In this document: one piece after another, positions 55,336-63,207 of the stretch | Layout of the letters: each line of letters begins with the position of its first letter | How positions within the stretch are numbered: position 1 is the first letter of the stretch | NCBI GenBank assembly: GCA_003506435.1 | Contig: DOAQ01000004.1 | Coordinates: forward strand, 1-64,000 | DNA length: 64,000 bases | Reading direction: 5' to 3' | DNA from: Prolixibacteraceae bacterium | GTDB taxonomy: Bacteria; Bacteroidota; Bacteroidia; Bacteroidales; Prolixibacteraceae | The notes under the pieces: generated by a model | What the model was told of the DNA's origin: nothing | Database searches by the model: none | What the model saw: the letters and a program-made list of their open reading frames with translations, nothing else | Position numbers and translations under genes: made by a program

Positions 55336-56967
55336 TTACATCATGCCGCCCATTCCGCCGCCGCCCATCGGAGGCATTGCAGGAGCGTCTTCTTTAATGT
55401 CAACCATCACACATTCAGTTGTGAGCAACATGCCCGCAATTGAAGCCGCATTTTCTAAAGCAATACGGGCTACTTTGGCAGGATCGATCACACCGGTTTT
55501 GAAGAAGTGTTCGTACACATCGGTGCGGGCATTATACCCAAAGTCACCTTTGCCTTCGCACACTTTTTGTGCAACAACAGCGCCTTCTTTACCTGCGTTG
55601 ACAACAATCTGGCGGAGTGGTTCTTCGATGGCACGTTTTACTATTTCAATACCGGTTGTTTCGTCTTCGTTGTCACCTTTTAAACCTTCCAAAACAGAAA
55701 TGGCACGGATATATGCAACACCGCCACCAGGAACGATGCCTTCTTCAACCGCAGCGCGGGTTGCATGCAGTGCATCGTCAACGCGGTCTTTTTTCTCTTT
55801 CATTTCAATTTCGGAAGCAGCGCCAATATATAGCACAGCAACACCACCGGCCAGTTTGGCCAAACGTTCCTGTAATTTTTCGCGATCGTAATCCGAAGTA
55901 GTTGTTTCAATCTGACGTTTGATTTGTCCCACGCGGGCAGCAATAGTAGCTGCATCGCCTGCACCGGCAACAACCGTTGTATTTTCTTTGTTAACAGTTA
56001 CTTTTTCAGCTCTGCCAAGCATTTCCAGAGTGGCGTCTTCCAGTTTCATGCCTTTTTCTTCAGTAATAACGGTACCACCGGTCAAAACAGCAAGGTCTTC
56101 CAACATTTCTTTGCGACGGTCGCCAAAGCCCGGAGCTTTTACGGCACACACTTTCAACGAACCACGCAGGCGGTTAACAACCAAGGTTGCCAATGCTTCT
56201 CCATCAACATCTTCAGCAATAATAAGCAATGGTCGTCCCGATTGTGCTGTTTGCTCCAACACGGGAAGCATGTCTTTCATGGTGCTGATCTTTTTATCGT
56301 GGATCAGGATGTACGGATGATCCAGTTCAGCTTCCATTTTTTCGGCATTGGTTACAAAATAGGGAGAAATGTAGCCACGGTCGAACTGCATACCTTCAAC
56401 AACATCAACATACGTTTCAGTTCCTTTGGCTTCTTCAACAGTGATTACACCTTCTTTATTTACTTTTTTCATTGCTTCAGCAATCAAAGCGCCAATGGTT
56501 TCGTCGTTGTTGGCTGATATCTTGGCAACCTGTTCGATTTTTTTGAAATCGTCGCCAATATTCTGAGCCTGAGCTTTGATGCTTTCAACTACTTTAACAA
56601 CTGCTTTGTCGATGCCACGTTTCAAGTCCATTGGGTTGGCGCCTGCGGTTACGTTTTTCAAACCAACGCCAATCATCGACTGGGCCAAAACCGTTGCGGT
56701 GGTTGTTCCATCGCCTGCATCGTCGCCGGTTTTGCTGGCTACTTCCTTCACCATCTGTGCGCCGATATTTTCGTACGGATCTTTCAACTCAACTTCTTTG
56801 GCAACTGTAACACCGTCTTTGGTGATTTGCGGTGCGCCAAATTTTTTATCAATTACCACATTGCGGCCTTTAGGTCCCAACGTAATTTTTACTGCATCGG
56901 CCAATTGGTCGACCCCTTTTTTTAGCAAGTCTCTTGCTTCAATATTGAATTTAATTTCTTTTGCCAT
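55336..56967 (-). CDS. groEL: chaperonin GroEL
   Basis: 543 residues. KEIKFNIEARDLLKKGVDQL at the start, GPKGRNVVIDKKFGAPQITK, DDAGDGTTTATVLAQSM (ATP site with the catalytic Asp) and the C-terminal flexible tail MGGGGMGGMM. Forms the tetradecameric folding chamber with GroES. It starts 32 bp after groES in the same operon. Confidence 0.98.
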   Translation of the reverse strand: MAKEIKFNIEARDLLKKGVDQLADAVKITLGPKGRNVVIDKKFGAPQITKDGVTVAKEVELKDPYENIGAQMVKEVASKTGDDAGDGTTTATVLAQSMIGVGLKNVTAGANPMDLKRGIDKAVVKVVESIKAQAQNIGDDFKKIEQVAKISANNDETIGALIAEAMKKVNKEGVITVEEAKGTETYVDVVEGMQFDRGYISPYFVTNAEKMEAELDHPYILIHDKKISTMKDMLPVLEQTAQSGRPLLIIAEDVDGEALATLVVNRLRGSLKVCAVKAPGFGDRRKEMLEDLAVLTGGTVITEEKGMKLEDATLEMLGRAEKVTVNKENTTVVAGAGDAATIAARVGQIKRQIETTTSDYDREKLQERLAKLAGGVAVLYIGAASEIEMKEKKDRVDDALHATRAAVEEGIVPGGGVAYIRAISVLEGLKGDNEDETTGIEIVKRAIEEPLRQIVVNAGKEGAVVAQKVCEGKGDFGYNARTDVYEHFFKTGVIDPAKVARIALENAASIAGMLLTTECVMVDIKEDAPAMPPMGGGGMGGMM

Positions 56968-56999
56968 TTTTTATGCGTTTTAATTTTACTGATTTACAA

Positions 57000-57278
57000 T
57001 TAGATGATGTATAAAACATCGGTTTGCGACATCAACAGATAATCGATCCCGTCGATGTTCAATTCAGTACCGGAATATTTTCCGTAAAAAACGGTGTCGC
57101 CCGCTTTCAGTTGCATGGGCTCGTCTTTTTTGTCAGCGCCAACCAAAACCACTTTTCCAATCTGTGGTTTTTCTTTTGCCGAATCGGGAATAATAATACC
57201 GCTAGCTGTCTTTTTTTCAGCTTCCTGAGGTTGAACTAAAATTTTACCTGCAAGGACTTTACCTTTTAAATCTGCCAT
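57000..57278 (-). CDS. groES: co-chaperonin GroES
   Basis: 92 residues: LKGKVLAGKILVQPQEAEKK, the mobile loop TASGIIIPDSAKEKPQIGKV, and YGKYSGTELNIDGIDYLLM. Caps GroEL. No CIRCE element was found upstream. On the coding strand a TTTG and a TTCCTTTG (one mismatch to TAnnTTTG) 18 bp apart lie about 70-100 bp before the ATG and are a possible promoter. Confidence 0.97.
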   Translation of the reverse strand: MADLKGKVLAGKILVQPQEAEKKTASGIIIPDSAKEKPQIGKVVLVGADKKDEPMQLKAGDTVFYGKYSGTELNIDGIDYLLMSQTDVLYII

Positions 57279-57677
57279 TTTTTGAATTATTTAATTTTGT
57301 TAGACATATATTTTAAAATCGACATCCTCCCGTATCAGAATTTATGCCAAAGGAATTTATTACACAACATGGCAAAACCATGCGCCATTTTTACACCACT
57401 ATAGATTTTTAGTGGCACAAAACTACAATTTTAAAGACTGATTCCCAGTATTTTATTTTTTATTCTGAAAACATGACAGGCTGACAGAAGAGCAAGGCAA
57501 AAGTCAAAAGGGATTCTATTACTATTTTTGGGCGAGCCCTTCGGTCCGGGCTTTCCGCTTTTACTCCTCGCTCGTTTCTCGCTGCGGGGTAACCGCTCCA
57601 ATCCCTCTCGCAGCGGGAATGCGAACTTTCATCTCAGAAAACCAAACATTCCTCATAATCTGTTCGATAAAAGCTTG

Positions 57678-57685
57678 TACATTTG
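57678..57685 (+). promoter_or_regulatory. putative promoter -7 box of the hyd locus
   Basis: TACATTTG matches TAnnTTTG, 143 bp before the first gene of the hydrogenase maturation locus. The -33 box is not clear. Confidence 0.35.
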
Positions 57686-57742
57686 CATTGTAATCCTGCG
57701 GGAAGGCTATTCAAACAAATGGCTGACCACAAGGGAGGACTT

Positions 57743-57777
57743 GATTTGCGATTTGCGAATTACAATTTGTGATTTGC
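57743..57777. repeat. heptanucleotide repeat upstream of the TM1266-type gene
   Basis: Five 7-bp units: GATTTGC, GATTTGC, GAATTAC, AATTTGT and GATTTGC, 51 bp before the next start codon. The unit GATTTGC is close to GATTTAC, the minus-strand reading of the run at 5783-5803. Confidence 0.7.
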
Positions 57778-57828
57778 TTGTATGCAATTCAATTCTTCCA
57801 CTTTTTCCCGCAGACAAAACCAAAAATC

Positions 57829-58086
57829 ATGAATGAAGACAAGCAACGTTTGGGCTTCGTAGGCATTATTATCGGGAACAAGGAACTTTGTGCGCCACAG
57901 GTAAACAACATCCTTTCCCTGCATGCCGACATTATCCTGGCCCGTACCGGAATCCCCAACATCAAAGGGAATACTTCCGTAATTACATTGGTTATTAACA
58001 GCGATACCGATCAACTGGGACAGCTTACCGGGCAACTTGGAAGTATTGAAGGAGTGAGTGTAAAATCGGGTCTTTCAAAAAAATAA
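57829..58086 (+). CDS. TM1266-family putative regulator of the iron-only hydrogenase system
   Basis: 85 residues from the ATG at 57829 (MNEDKQRLGFVGIIIGNKEL); a longer frame back to 57769 adds unlikely residues. The ACT-like ferredoxin fold is visible (VNNILSLHADIILARTGIPN, VITLVINSDTDQLGQLTGQL). Relatives are encoded beside hydrogenase maturases and are thought to regulate the system, as here: hydG starts 11 bp downstream. Confidence 0.88.
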   Translation: MNEDKQRLGFVGIIIGNKELCAPQVNNILSLHADIILARTGIPNIKGNTSVITLVINSDTDQLGQLTGQLGSIEGVSVKSGLSKK

Positions 58087-58097
58087 AACCAAAAATC

Positions 58098-59492
58098 ATG
58101 GAACAAAATACATCGTTTATCAATGAACAAGAGGTTGCTTCAATCCTCGAAAACAACAAAAAACCCGACCCTTCAAAAGTAAAGGAAGTACTGGCCAAAG
58201 CATCCGAAATGAAAGGCCTCAACTTGTCCGATGTGGCCGTTCTGACCGGCATCAGCGACCCATTGCAGTTGCACGAACTGTTCGAAACGGCAAATAAAAT
58301 AAAAGAAACTATTTACGGTAAGCGATTGGTGATTTTTGCCCCGCTGTATATTTCGAACCTCTGCGCCAACGAGTGTGTTTATTGTGCATTTCGCGCCAAA
58401 AACAAAGATATTGTCCGCCGGGCGCTGAACCAGGAAGAGATTAAACGCGAAACCAAAATACTGATCGATCAGGGGCACAAACGGGTTCTTTTGGTGGCAG
58501 GCGAATCGTACCCAAAGCAGGGTTTTCAGTATGTGCTCGATTCCATTGCCTCAGTCTACGATGTAAAAACCGACAAAGGTGAGATCCGGCGGGTAAATGC
58601 GAACATTGCTCCTCTTTCCACCGACGAGTTTAAACAACTGAAAGCTGCCAAAATCGGGACTTACCAGATATTTCAGGAAACCTACCACCGCGAAACGTAT
58701 TCAAAGGTACACCTTGGTGGCAAAAAGCGTGACTATAATTGGCGTGTCAGTTCGTTGCACCGGGCAATGGAGGCCGGAATCGACGATGTGGGTATCGGCG
58801 TTTTATTTGGTCTGTTCGACTACCGTTTCGAAATTCTGGCGATGATTCAGCACATCCGGGAATTGGAACAAGTATTTGGGGTTGGCCCGCACACCATCAG
58901 CGTTCCACGCCTCGAACCGGCAACTGGTTCCGATATTGCTTCGCACCCGCCATTTGCCGTTTCTGATATCGATTTTCGCAAAATTGTAGCCATCCTGCGA
59001 CTGGCCGTTCCGTATACGGGCATCATCATGTCGACCCGCGAAACAGCACAAATGCGCCGCGACACGTTTGCTTTGGGTGTTTCTCAAATTTCGGCAGGAA
59101 GCCGCACCAATCCGGGTGGTTACGAAGAAAATATAGATGATGAACCATCTGCACAGTTCTGTCTGGGAGACCACCGTCTGCTCGACGAAGTGATCCGCGA
59201 TGTGGCTTCGATGGGGTATGTACCTTCATTTTGCACCGGCTGTTACCGGCTGGGCCGTACCGGCGCCGATTTTATGGACATGGCCAAACCCGGCGACATA
59301 AAAGCCCACTGCAATCCGAATGCTGTTTCCACGTTCATGGAATACCTGATCGATTATGCTTCGCCTGAAACCCGTACCATTGGCGAAGAACTGATTGAAG
59401 AAACCATTGCTTCGATGGAGGGCGTTGCCCAACAACGGGCTATAAAACTGGTTGAAAAAGTGAAGCAGGGAAAACACGATATGTATTGTTGA
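58098..59492 (+). CDS. hydG: [FeFe] hydrogenase H-cluster radical SAM maturase HydG
   Basis: 464 residues. The radical-SAM cluster is CANECVYC (about 93-100; CxxxCxxC). The tyrosine-lyase C-terminal cluster motif is CTGCYRLGRTGADFMDMAKP continuing to AHCNPNA (CX2C...C), which binds the dangler-iron cluster. HydG cleaves tyrosine to give the CO and CN ligands of the H-cluster. Complete, usual length. The partner hydE is not in the window. Confidence 0.97.
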   Translation: MEQNTSFINEQEVASILENNKKPDPSKVKEVLAKASEMKGLNLSDVAVLTGISDPLQLHELFETANKIKETIYGKRLVIFAPLYISNLCANECVYCAFRAKNKDIVRRALNQEEIKRETKILIDQGHKRVLLVAGESYPKQGFQYVLDSIASVYDVKTDKGEIRRVNANIAPLSTDEFKQLKAAKIGTYQIFQETYHRETYSKVHLGGKKRDYNWRVSSLHRAMEAGIDDVGIGVLFGLFDYRFEILAMIQHIRELEQVFGVGPHTISVPRLEPATGSDIASHPPFAVSDIDFRKIVAILRLAVPYTGIIMSTRETAQMRRDTFALGVSQISAGSRTNPGGYEENIDDEPSAQFCLGDHRLLDEVIRDVASMGYVPSFCTGCYRLGRTGADFMDMAKPGDIKAHCNPNAVSTFMEYLIDYASPETRTIGEELIEETIASMEGVAQQRAIKLVEKVKQGKHDMYC

Positions 59493-59594
59493 AAATGTGT
59501 TGGTTTTATTACTGATTTGCTTAATTTTTAAATTGCTGAACTTATTAACTTTATAGCAGTCAGTATTTCTGAATACTATGACCTGACATTCTTG

Positions 59595-59622
59595 TTTTGA
59601 AATTTGAAATCTGGAATTTTAA
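59595..59622. repeat. heptanucleotide repeat upstream of aspA
   Basis: Four 7-bp units: TTTTGAA, ATTTGAA, ATCTGGA and ATTTTAA, ending 5 bp before the aspA ATG at 59628. Confidence 0.6.
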
Positions 59623-59627
59623 ATACG

Positions 59628-61013
59628 ATGCGAACCGAAACCGACTTTCTGGGCCAAAAGCAAATACCGGCGAATAAATTGTACGGTATCCACACGCAGC
59701 GGGCGATTGAAAACTTTCCGCTGAGCAGCCAATTCGTTCATCCGGAGTTAATAAAAGCATACGGGGCAGTAAAACTTGCTTGCACTCAGGTAAACCGCTC
59801 GCTTGGTTTTTTCCCCGATCAGTTGAAGGCCGATGCTATTGAACAGGCATGTTTTGAGCTTTCGGAAGGGTTGCTGAACGAGCATATTGTTGTAGATGCA
59901 ATGCAGGGCGGGGCAGGAACCTCGACCAACATGAACGTGAATGAAGTGTTGACTAACCGTGCTCTTGAAATTTCAGGGAAAGAGAGAGGCGATTACGAAT
60001 ACATTTCGCCGATCGACGATTTAAACCTGCATCAGTCGACCAACGACACCTACCCAACCGCAATGAAAGTAGCCGCAATTCGTATGCTTCGCCAATTGGA
60101 ACAAAGCGTGCTGGGGTTGCAGGAAGCTTTTCAGCAAAAAGAAAAAGAATTTGCCCACATTGTTAAAGTTGGCCGCACTCAATTCCAGGATGCCATTCTG
60201 ACAACACTCGGGCGGGAGATGGGCGCCTATGCCGAAGCGTTCAACCGCGACCGCTGGCGTATATATAAATGCGAAGAACGCCTGCGGGTTGTGAACCTCG
60301 GCGGTACCGCTATTGGTACCGGACTTGGAGCTCCGCGTCAATTCATCTTCAAGGTGGTCGACCAACTACGCGAAATTACCAACATCGGTCTGGCACGCAG
60401 CGAAAACATGATTGACGGGACACAGAACACCGATGTATTTGTCGAAGTTTCAGGAATACTGAAAGCCTGTGCCAGCTCCCTCTTCAAAATAAGCAACGAC
60501 CTGCGGCTGCTTTCCAGCGGCCCCGATGCCGGACTGAACGAAATTTCGTTGCCGCCACGGCAAGTTGGCTCATCGATTATGCCCGGCAAAGTGAATCCGG
60601 TGATTCCCGAAGCAGTTGCCCAATCAGCCATTAAAGTAATGGGTAATGATGTAATAATTACACAGGCATGTTCGTCCGGGAACCTCGAACTAAACCAGTT
60701 TATGCCACTCATTGCACATTCCCTGCTCGAAAATCTGCAATTGCTTACCAACTCCTGCGAAATTTTCAGGGAACTTTGTGTGAACGGACTCAAGGCGAAC
60801 GAAGCAGTCTGCCGCAAGCAGGTTGAAAACAGCACTGCTGTTGTCACAGCACTTATTCCTGAAATTGGCTACAAAAAAGCCAGCGAAATTGTAAAAGTTG
60901 CTTCCGAAAGAAAAATCAGCATAAAAAAAGCGGCGCTGCAACTGCAGTATATTGATGAAATCCGTTTTGCAGAGTTAATCACACCGGAAGCAGTCTGCCG
61001 TCTCGGAAATTAG
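59628..61013 (+). CDS. aspA: aspartate ammonia-lyase
   Basis: 461 residues from the ATG at 59628 (MRTETDFLGQKQIPANKLYG). A TTG further upstream is open but unlikely. Superfamily motifs: QGGAGTSTNMNVNEV, NLHQSTNDTYPTAMK and the signature loop GSSIMPGKVNPVIPE. It converts aspartate to fumarate and ammonia. It lies between hydG and hydF, a placement known from other hyd maturation loci, where the released ammonium or fumarate is thought to matter; the exact link is not settled. Confidence 0.95.
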   Translation: MRTETDFLGQKQIPANKLYGIHTQRAIENFPLSSQFVHPELIKAYGAVKLACTQVNRSLGFFPDQLKADAIEQACFELSEGLLNEHIVVDAMQGGAGTSTNMNVNEVLTNRALEISGKERGDYEYISPIDDLNLHQSTNDTYPTAMKVAAIRMLRQLEQSVLGLQEAFQQKEKEFAHIVKVGRTQFQDAILTTLGREMGAYAEAFNRDRWRIYKCEERLRVVNLGGTAIGTGLGAPRQFIFKVVDQLREITNIGLARSENMIDGTQNTDVFVEVSGILKACASSLFKISNDLRLLSSGPDAGLNEISLPPRQVGSSIMPGKVNPVIPEAVAQSAIKVMGNDVIITQACSSGNLELNQFMPLIAHSLLENLQLLTNSCEIFRELCVNGLKANEAVCRKQVENSTAVVTALIPEIGYKKASEIVKVASERKISIKKAALQLQYIDEIRFAELITPEAVCRLGN

Positions 61014-61187
61014 TAAATGACCGATGAATTTTCATTGATGAATGGTTTATTTCAAATTCGTCTCAAAATATATCGGCAATCAACAAAAGACAATCTAATC
61101 TTTTTTTGTCAATATTTGTTAATGCTATTTTAATTTAGATTGATTATTGATAGCTTGCGGTAGTTTAATATTTAAATCAAGAAAATC

Positions 61188-61409
61188 ATGAAAAAATTAG
61201 CATTCGTTTTAGTTGTAGTATTCGCGATGGGAATCACCGCAGCCAGTGCAGCTACTGTAATATCCAACAAAGCAGAGGTTGTAAAAACCATGGATAACGA
61301 CAAAAAAGAAAAAGCTGCAAAGAGTGAAGCAAAAAGCGGTGACAAAAAATCATGCGAATCGAAAAAATGTTGCAGCGAAAAGAAAGAAGCTTGCAGCGAT
61401 AAAAAATAA
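61188..61409 (+). CDS. small exported Lys/Cys-rich protein 1
   Basis: 73 residues. Signal peptide MKKLAFVLVVVFAMGITAAS with a likely cut after ASA (residue 21). The mature ~52 residues are charged (mostly Lys, Glu, Asp, Ser) with four Cys near the C-terminus (KSCESKKCCSEKKEACSDKK). I do not recognise a family. A similar gene follows 153 bp downstream with its own terminator. The Cys/Lys pattern could bind metal or heme or act as a redox sink in the periplasm; this is speculation. Confidence 0.75.
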   Translation: MKKLAFVLVVVFAMGITAASAATVISNKAEVVKTMDNDKKEKAAKSEAKSGDKKSCESKKCCSEKKEACSDKK

Positions 61410-61430
61410 TTCATGCGTTTTGCATTTGAG

Positions 61431-61456
61431 AGGTCGGTCATTCCGACCTTTTTTTA
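61431..61456 (+). terminator. terminator after small Lys/Cys protein 1
   Basis: AGGTCGG-TCATT-CCGACCT is a perfect 7-bp stem (61431-61437, 61443-61449), followed by a T-run. Confidence 0.92.
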
Positions 61457-61562
61457 TTTATAAAGAATTGGCCTTCACTTACAATTATTAACAAAAATAA
61501 TTACCATCATAGTTTTCTATTTAATATTTTTACCCCAATAAATAATATTAAAACAGAAAATC

Positions 61563-61805
61563 ATGAAAAGACTACTTTTAATTATTGCCCTTTTTATAGC
61601 CATTGCAACAACTGCATCCGCTGTTACCAATTCGTCAACCGACGGAAAGAACAAAGAAAAGAAAGAGTGTTGTGCTGCCAGCGAAAAGAAAGATGCAAAG
61701 AAAGCAACTGTCAAAGAAGAAGGATCGTCATCATGCAGCAGCACTTGCAGCAAGTCAAAAGAATGTACTTCGAAAGAAAAAGCAGGTTGCGACAAGAAGA
61801 AATAA
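61563..61805 (+). CDS. small exported Lys/Cys-rich protein 2
   Basis: 80 residues. Signal peptide MKRLLLIIALFIAIATTASA, then a mature part with six Cys in a Lys/Ser/Glu-rich background (KKECCAASEKK, SSCSSTCSKSKECTSKEKAG, ending CDKKK). It shares layout, composition and the DKK ending with the preceding small gene, so the two are probably paralogues. No family recognised. It ends with its own terminator and precedes hydF by 114 bp. Confidence 0.75.
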   Translation: MKRLLLIIALFIAIATTASAVTNSSTDGKNKEKKECCAASEKKDAKKATVKEEGSSSCSSTCSKSKECTSKEKAGCDKKK

Positions 61806-61833
61806 TAAATGATTGTTGCTAATCATTTCAAAA

Positions 61834-61858
61834 AGGCCGGAAATTCCGGTCTTTTTTT
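61834..61858 (+). terminator. terminator after small Lys/Cys protein 2
   Basis: AGGCCGG (61834-61840) pairs with CCGGTCT (61846-61852, one G-U) around a 5-nt loop and runs into TTTTTTT. Confidence 0.88.
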
Positions 61859-61919
61859 GTCCTGAATATTTGATAATACTCTGCCGATTCGTACTTTCGG
61901 TTGAATTAAGAAAACAAGC

Positions 61920-63143
61920 ATGAAAGCGCCAAAATCGTTTCGCCTGCATATTGGTATTTTTGGGAAAAGGAACGTCGGAAAATCTTCGGTATTGAATGCC
62001 CTGACGCAACAGGAAGTATCCATTGTTTCGGAAGTTGCCGGAACCACTACCGATCCGGTTGAAAAACCGATGGAATTGCTGCCGCTCGGTCCTGTCCTGT
62101 TTATCGACACAGCAGGAATCGACGATGTGGGGGCACTGGGCGAGAAACGTATCCGCAAAACAATGGCTGTTTTCGACCGTACTGATCTTGGGATCATTGT
62201 TTCAAACTACAACGACTGGGACGATTTTGAGGAAAAAATCCTTCAGGAATTAAATGACCGGAATATTCCGGCCATCATTGTTTTCAATAAAACAGATATT
62301 TATCCGTCAGGAACATGTTTACAGAATAGCTTTTCCGGAGAAAAAATCCCTTTTGTTGAAACCTCAGCAGTAAACGGCGAAGGAATTTTGGCGCTGCGCC
62401 AAACGATTTTGAAAACCGCACCCGATGACTTTATCAACCGCCCGAGTATCCTGGCAGATTTGGTTGGCCCTGGCGAAGCTGCTATCTTGGTTGTCCCGAT
62501 TGATAAGGAAGCGCCCAAAGGCCGACTCATTCTGCCACAGGTACAAAGTATCCGCGATTTGCTGGATGGCGATGCCTTCTGCATGGTTACCAAGGAGCGT
62601 GAGCTCCGCGATGCGTTTTCACGGCTGAACAAACCACCGAAACTGGTGGTTACTGATAGCCAGGCTTTTCTGAAAGTGGCTGCTGATACGCCACCTGAAA
62701 TTCCGCTGACCAGTTTTTCCATTCTTTTTGCACGTTATCAGGGCGATCTGGAAGAAATGGTGAGGGGCGCTATGGCTATCGATCAGCTAAAAACCGGTGA
62801 CAAAGTACTGATTGCCGAGGCCTGTTCGCACCATCCTATCGGCGAAGACATCGGCACCGTAAAAATCCCGCGCTGGCTGACCCAGTACGTGGGTGGCAAA
62901 TTGCAAATTGACAACCTGCGCGGTCACGACTTTCCTGACAATATTTCAGAATATAAACTGATTATTCATTGCGGGGCCTGTATGTGGAACCGGCGCGAAA
63001 TGCTGAGCCGTATTATGAAAGCCCGTCAGGCCGGTGTGCCAATCACCAATTATGGTCTGACAATTGCCTACTCGCTGGGCATTTTTGAACGCGCGCTTCA
63101 GCCATTTCCTGCCGCATTGGAAATTTTCAGGAAAAACCGGTAA
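61920..63143 (+). CDS. hydF: [FeFe] hydrogenase H-cluster maturation GTPase HydF
   Basis: 407 residues. GTPase domain with P-loop GIFGKRNVGKSSVLNAL, VAGTTTDPVEKPMEL (switch), DTAGIDD and VFNKTDIYP. A dimerisation domain follows, then the C-terminal cluster domain with EACSHHPIGEDIG and IIHCGACMWNRREM, giving the CxH...HCxxC ligands of the [4Fe-4S] cluster. HydF is the scaffold that receives the products of HydG and HydE and delivers the di-iron subcluster to the hydrogenase. Confidence 0.97.
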   Translation: MKAPKSFRLHIGIFGKRNVGKSSVLNALTQQEVSIVSEVAGTTTDPVEKPMELLPLGPVLFIDTAGIDDVGALGEKRIRKTMAVFDRTDLGIIVSNYNDWDDFEEKILQELNDRNIPAIIVFNKTDIYPSGTCLQNSFSGEKIPFVETSAVNGEGILALRQTILKTAPDDFINRPSILADLVGPGEAAILVVPIDKEAPKGRLILPQVQSIRDLLDGDAFCMVTKERELRDAFSRLNKPPKLVVTDSQAFLKVAADTPPEIPLTSFSILFARYQGDLEEMVRGAMAIDQLKTGDKVLIAEACSHHPIGEDIGTVKIPRWLTQYVGGKLQIDNLRGHDFPDNISEYKLIIHCGACMWNRREMLSRIMKARQAGVPITNYGLTIAYSLGIFERALQPFPAALEIFRKNR

Positions 63144-63152
63144 CCGAAATTA

Positions 63153-63181
63153 AAAAGGGTGCCCCATAACAGGACACCCTA
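63153..63181 (-). terminator. terminator of the carbohydrate-binding protein gene
   Basis: AGGGTG (63157-63162) and CACCCT (63176-63181) form a stem extended by CC/GG after one mismatch; on the minus strand it is followed by TTTT. It is 27 bp after the stop at 63208. Confidence 0.8.
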
Positions 63182-63207
63182 AAAAACCAATCCGATACTA
63201 CTCCAGT

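Larger units (their letters stand above)
57279..57828. other. divergent intergenic region between groES and the hydrogenase maturation locus
   Basis: 550 bp without a credible gene. It holds the groES leader with a small dyad CCACTA/TAGTGG (57396-57401, 57410-57415) and a GC-rich stretch (about 57530-57625, containing GGGCGAGCCCTTCGGTCCGG). A perfect -7 box TACATTTG lies at 57678-57685 and a heptamer run at 57743-57777. The GC-rich stretch resembles dispersed intergenic repeats I recall from other Bacteroidota; that is memory, not a search. Confidence 0.45.

Noticed and set aside
57279..57480. CIRCE operator upstream of groESL
   Set aside because: No TTAGCACTC-N9-GAGTGCTAA or near match was found; the dyads there are short and unrelated.
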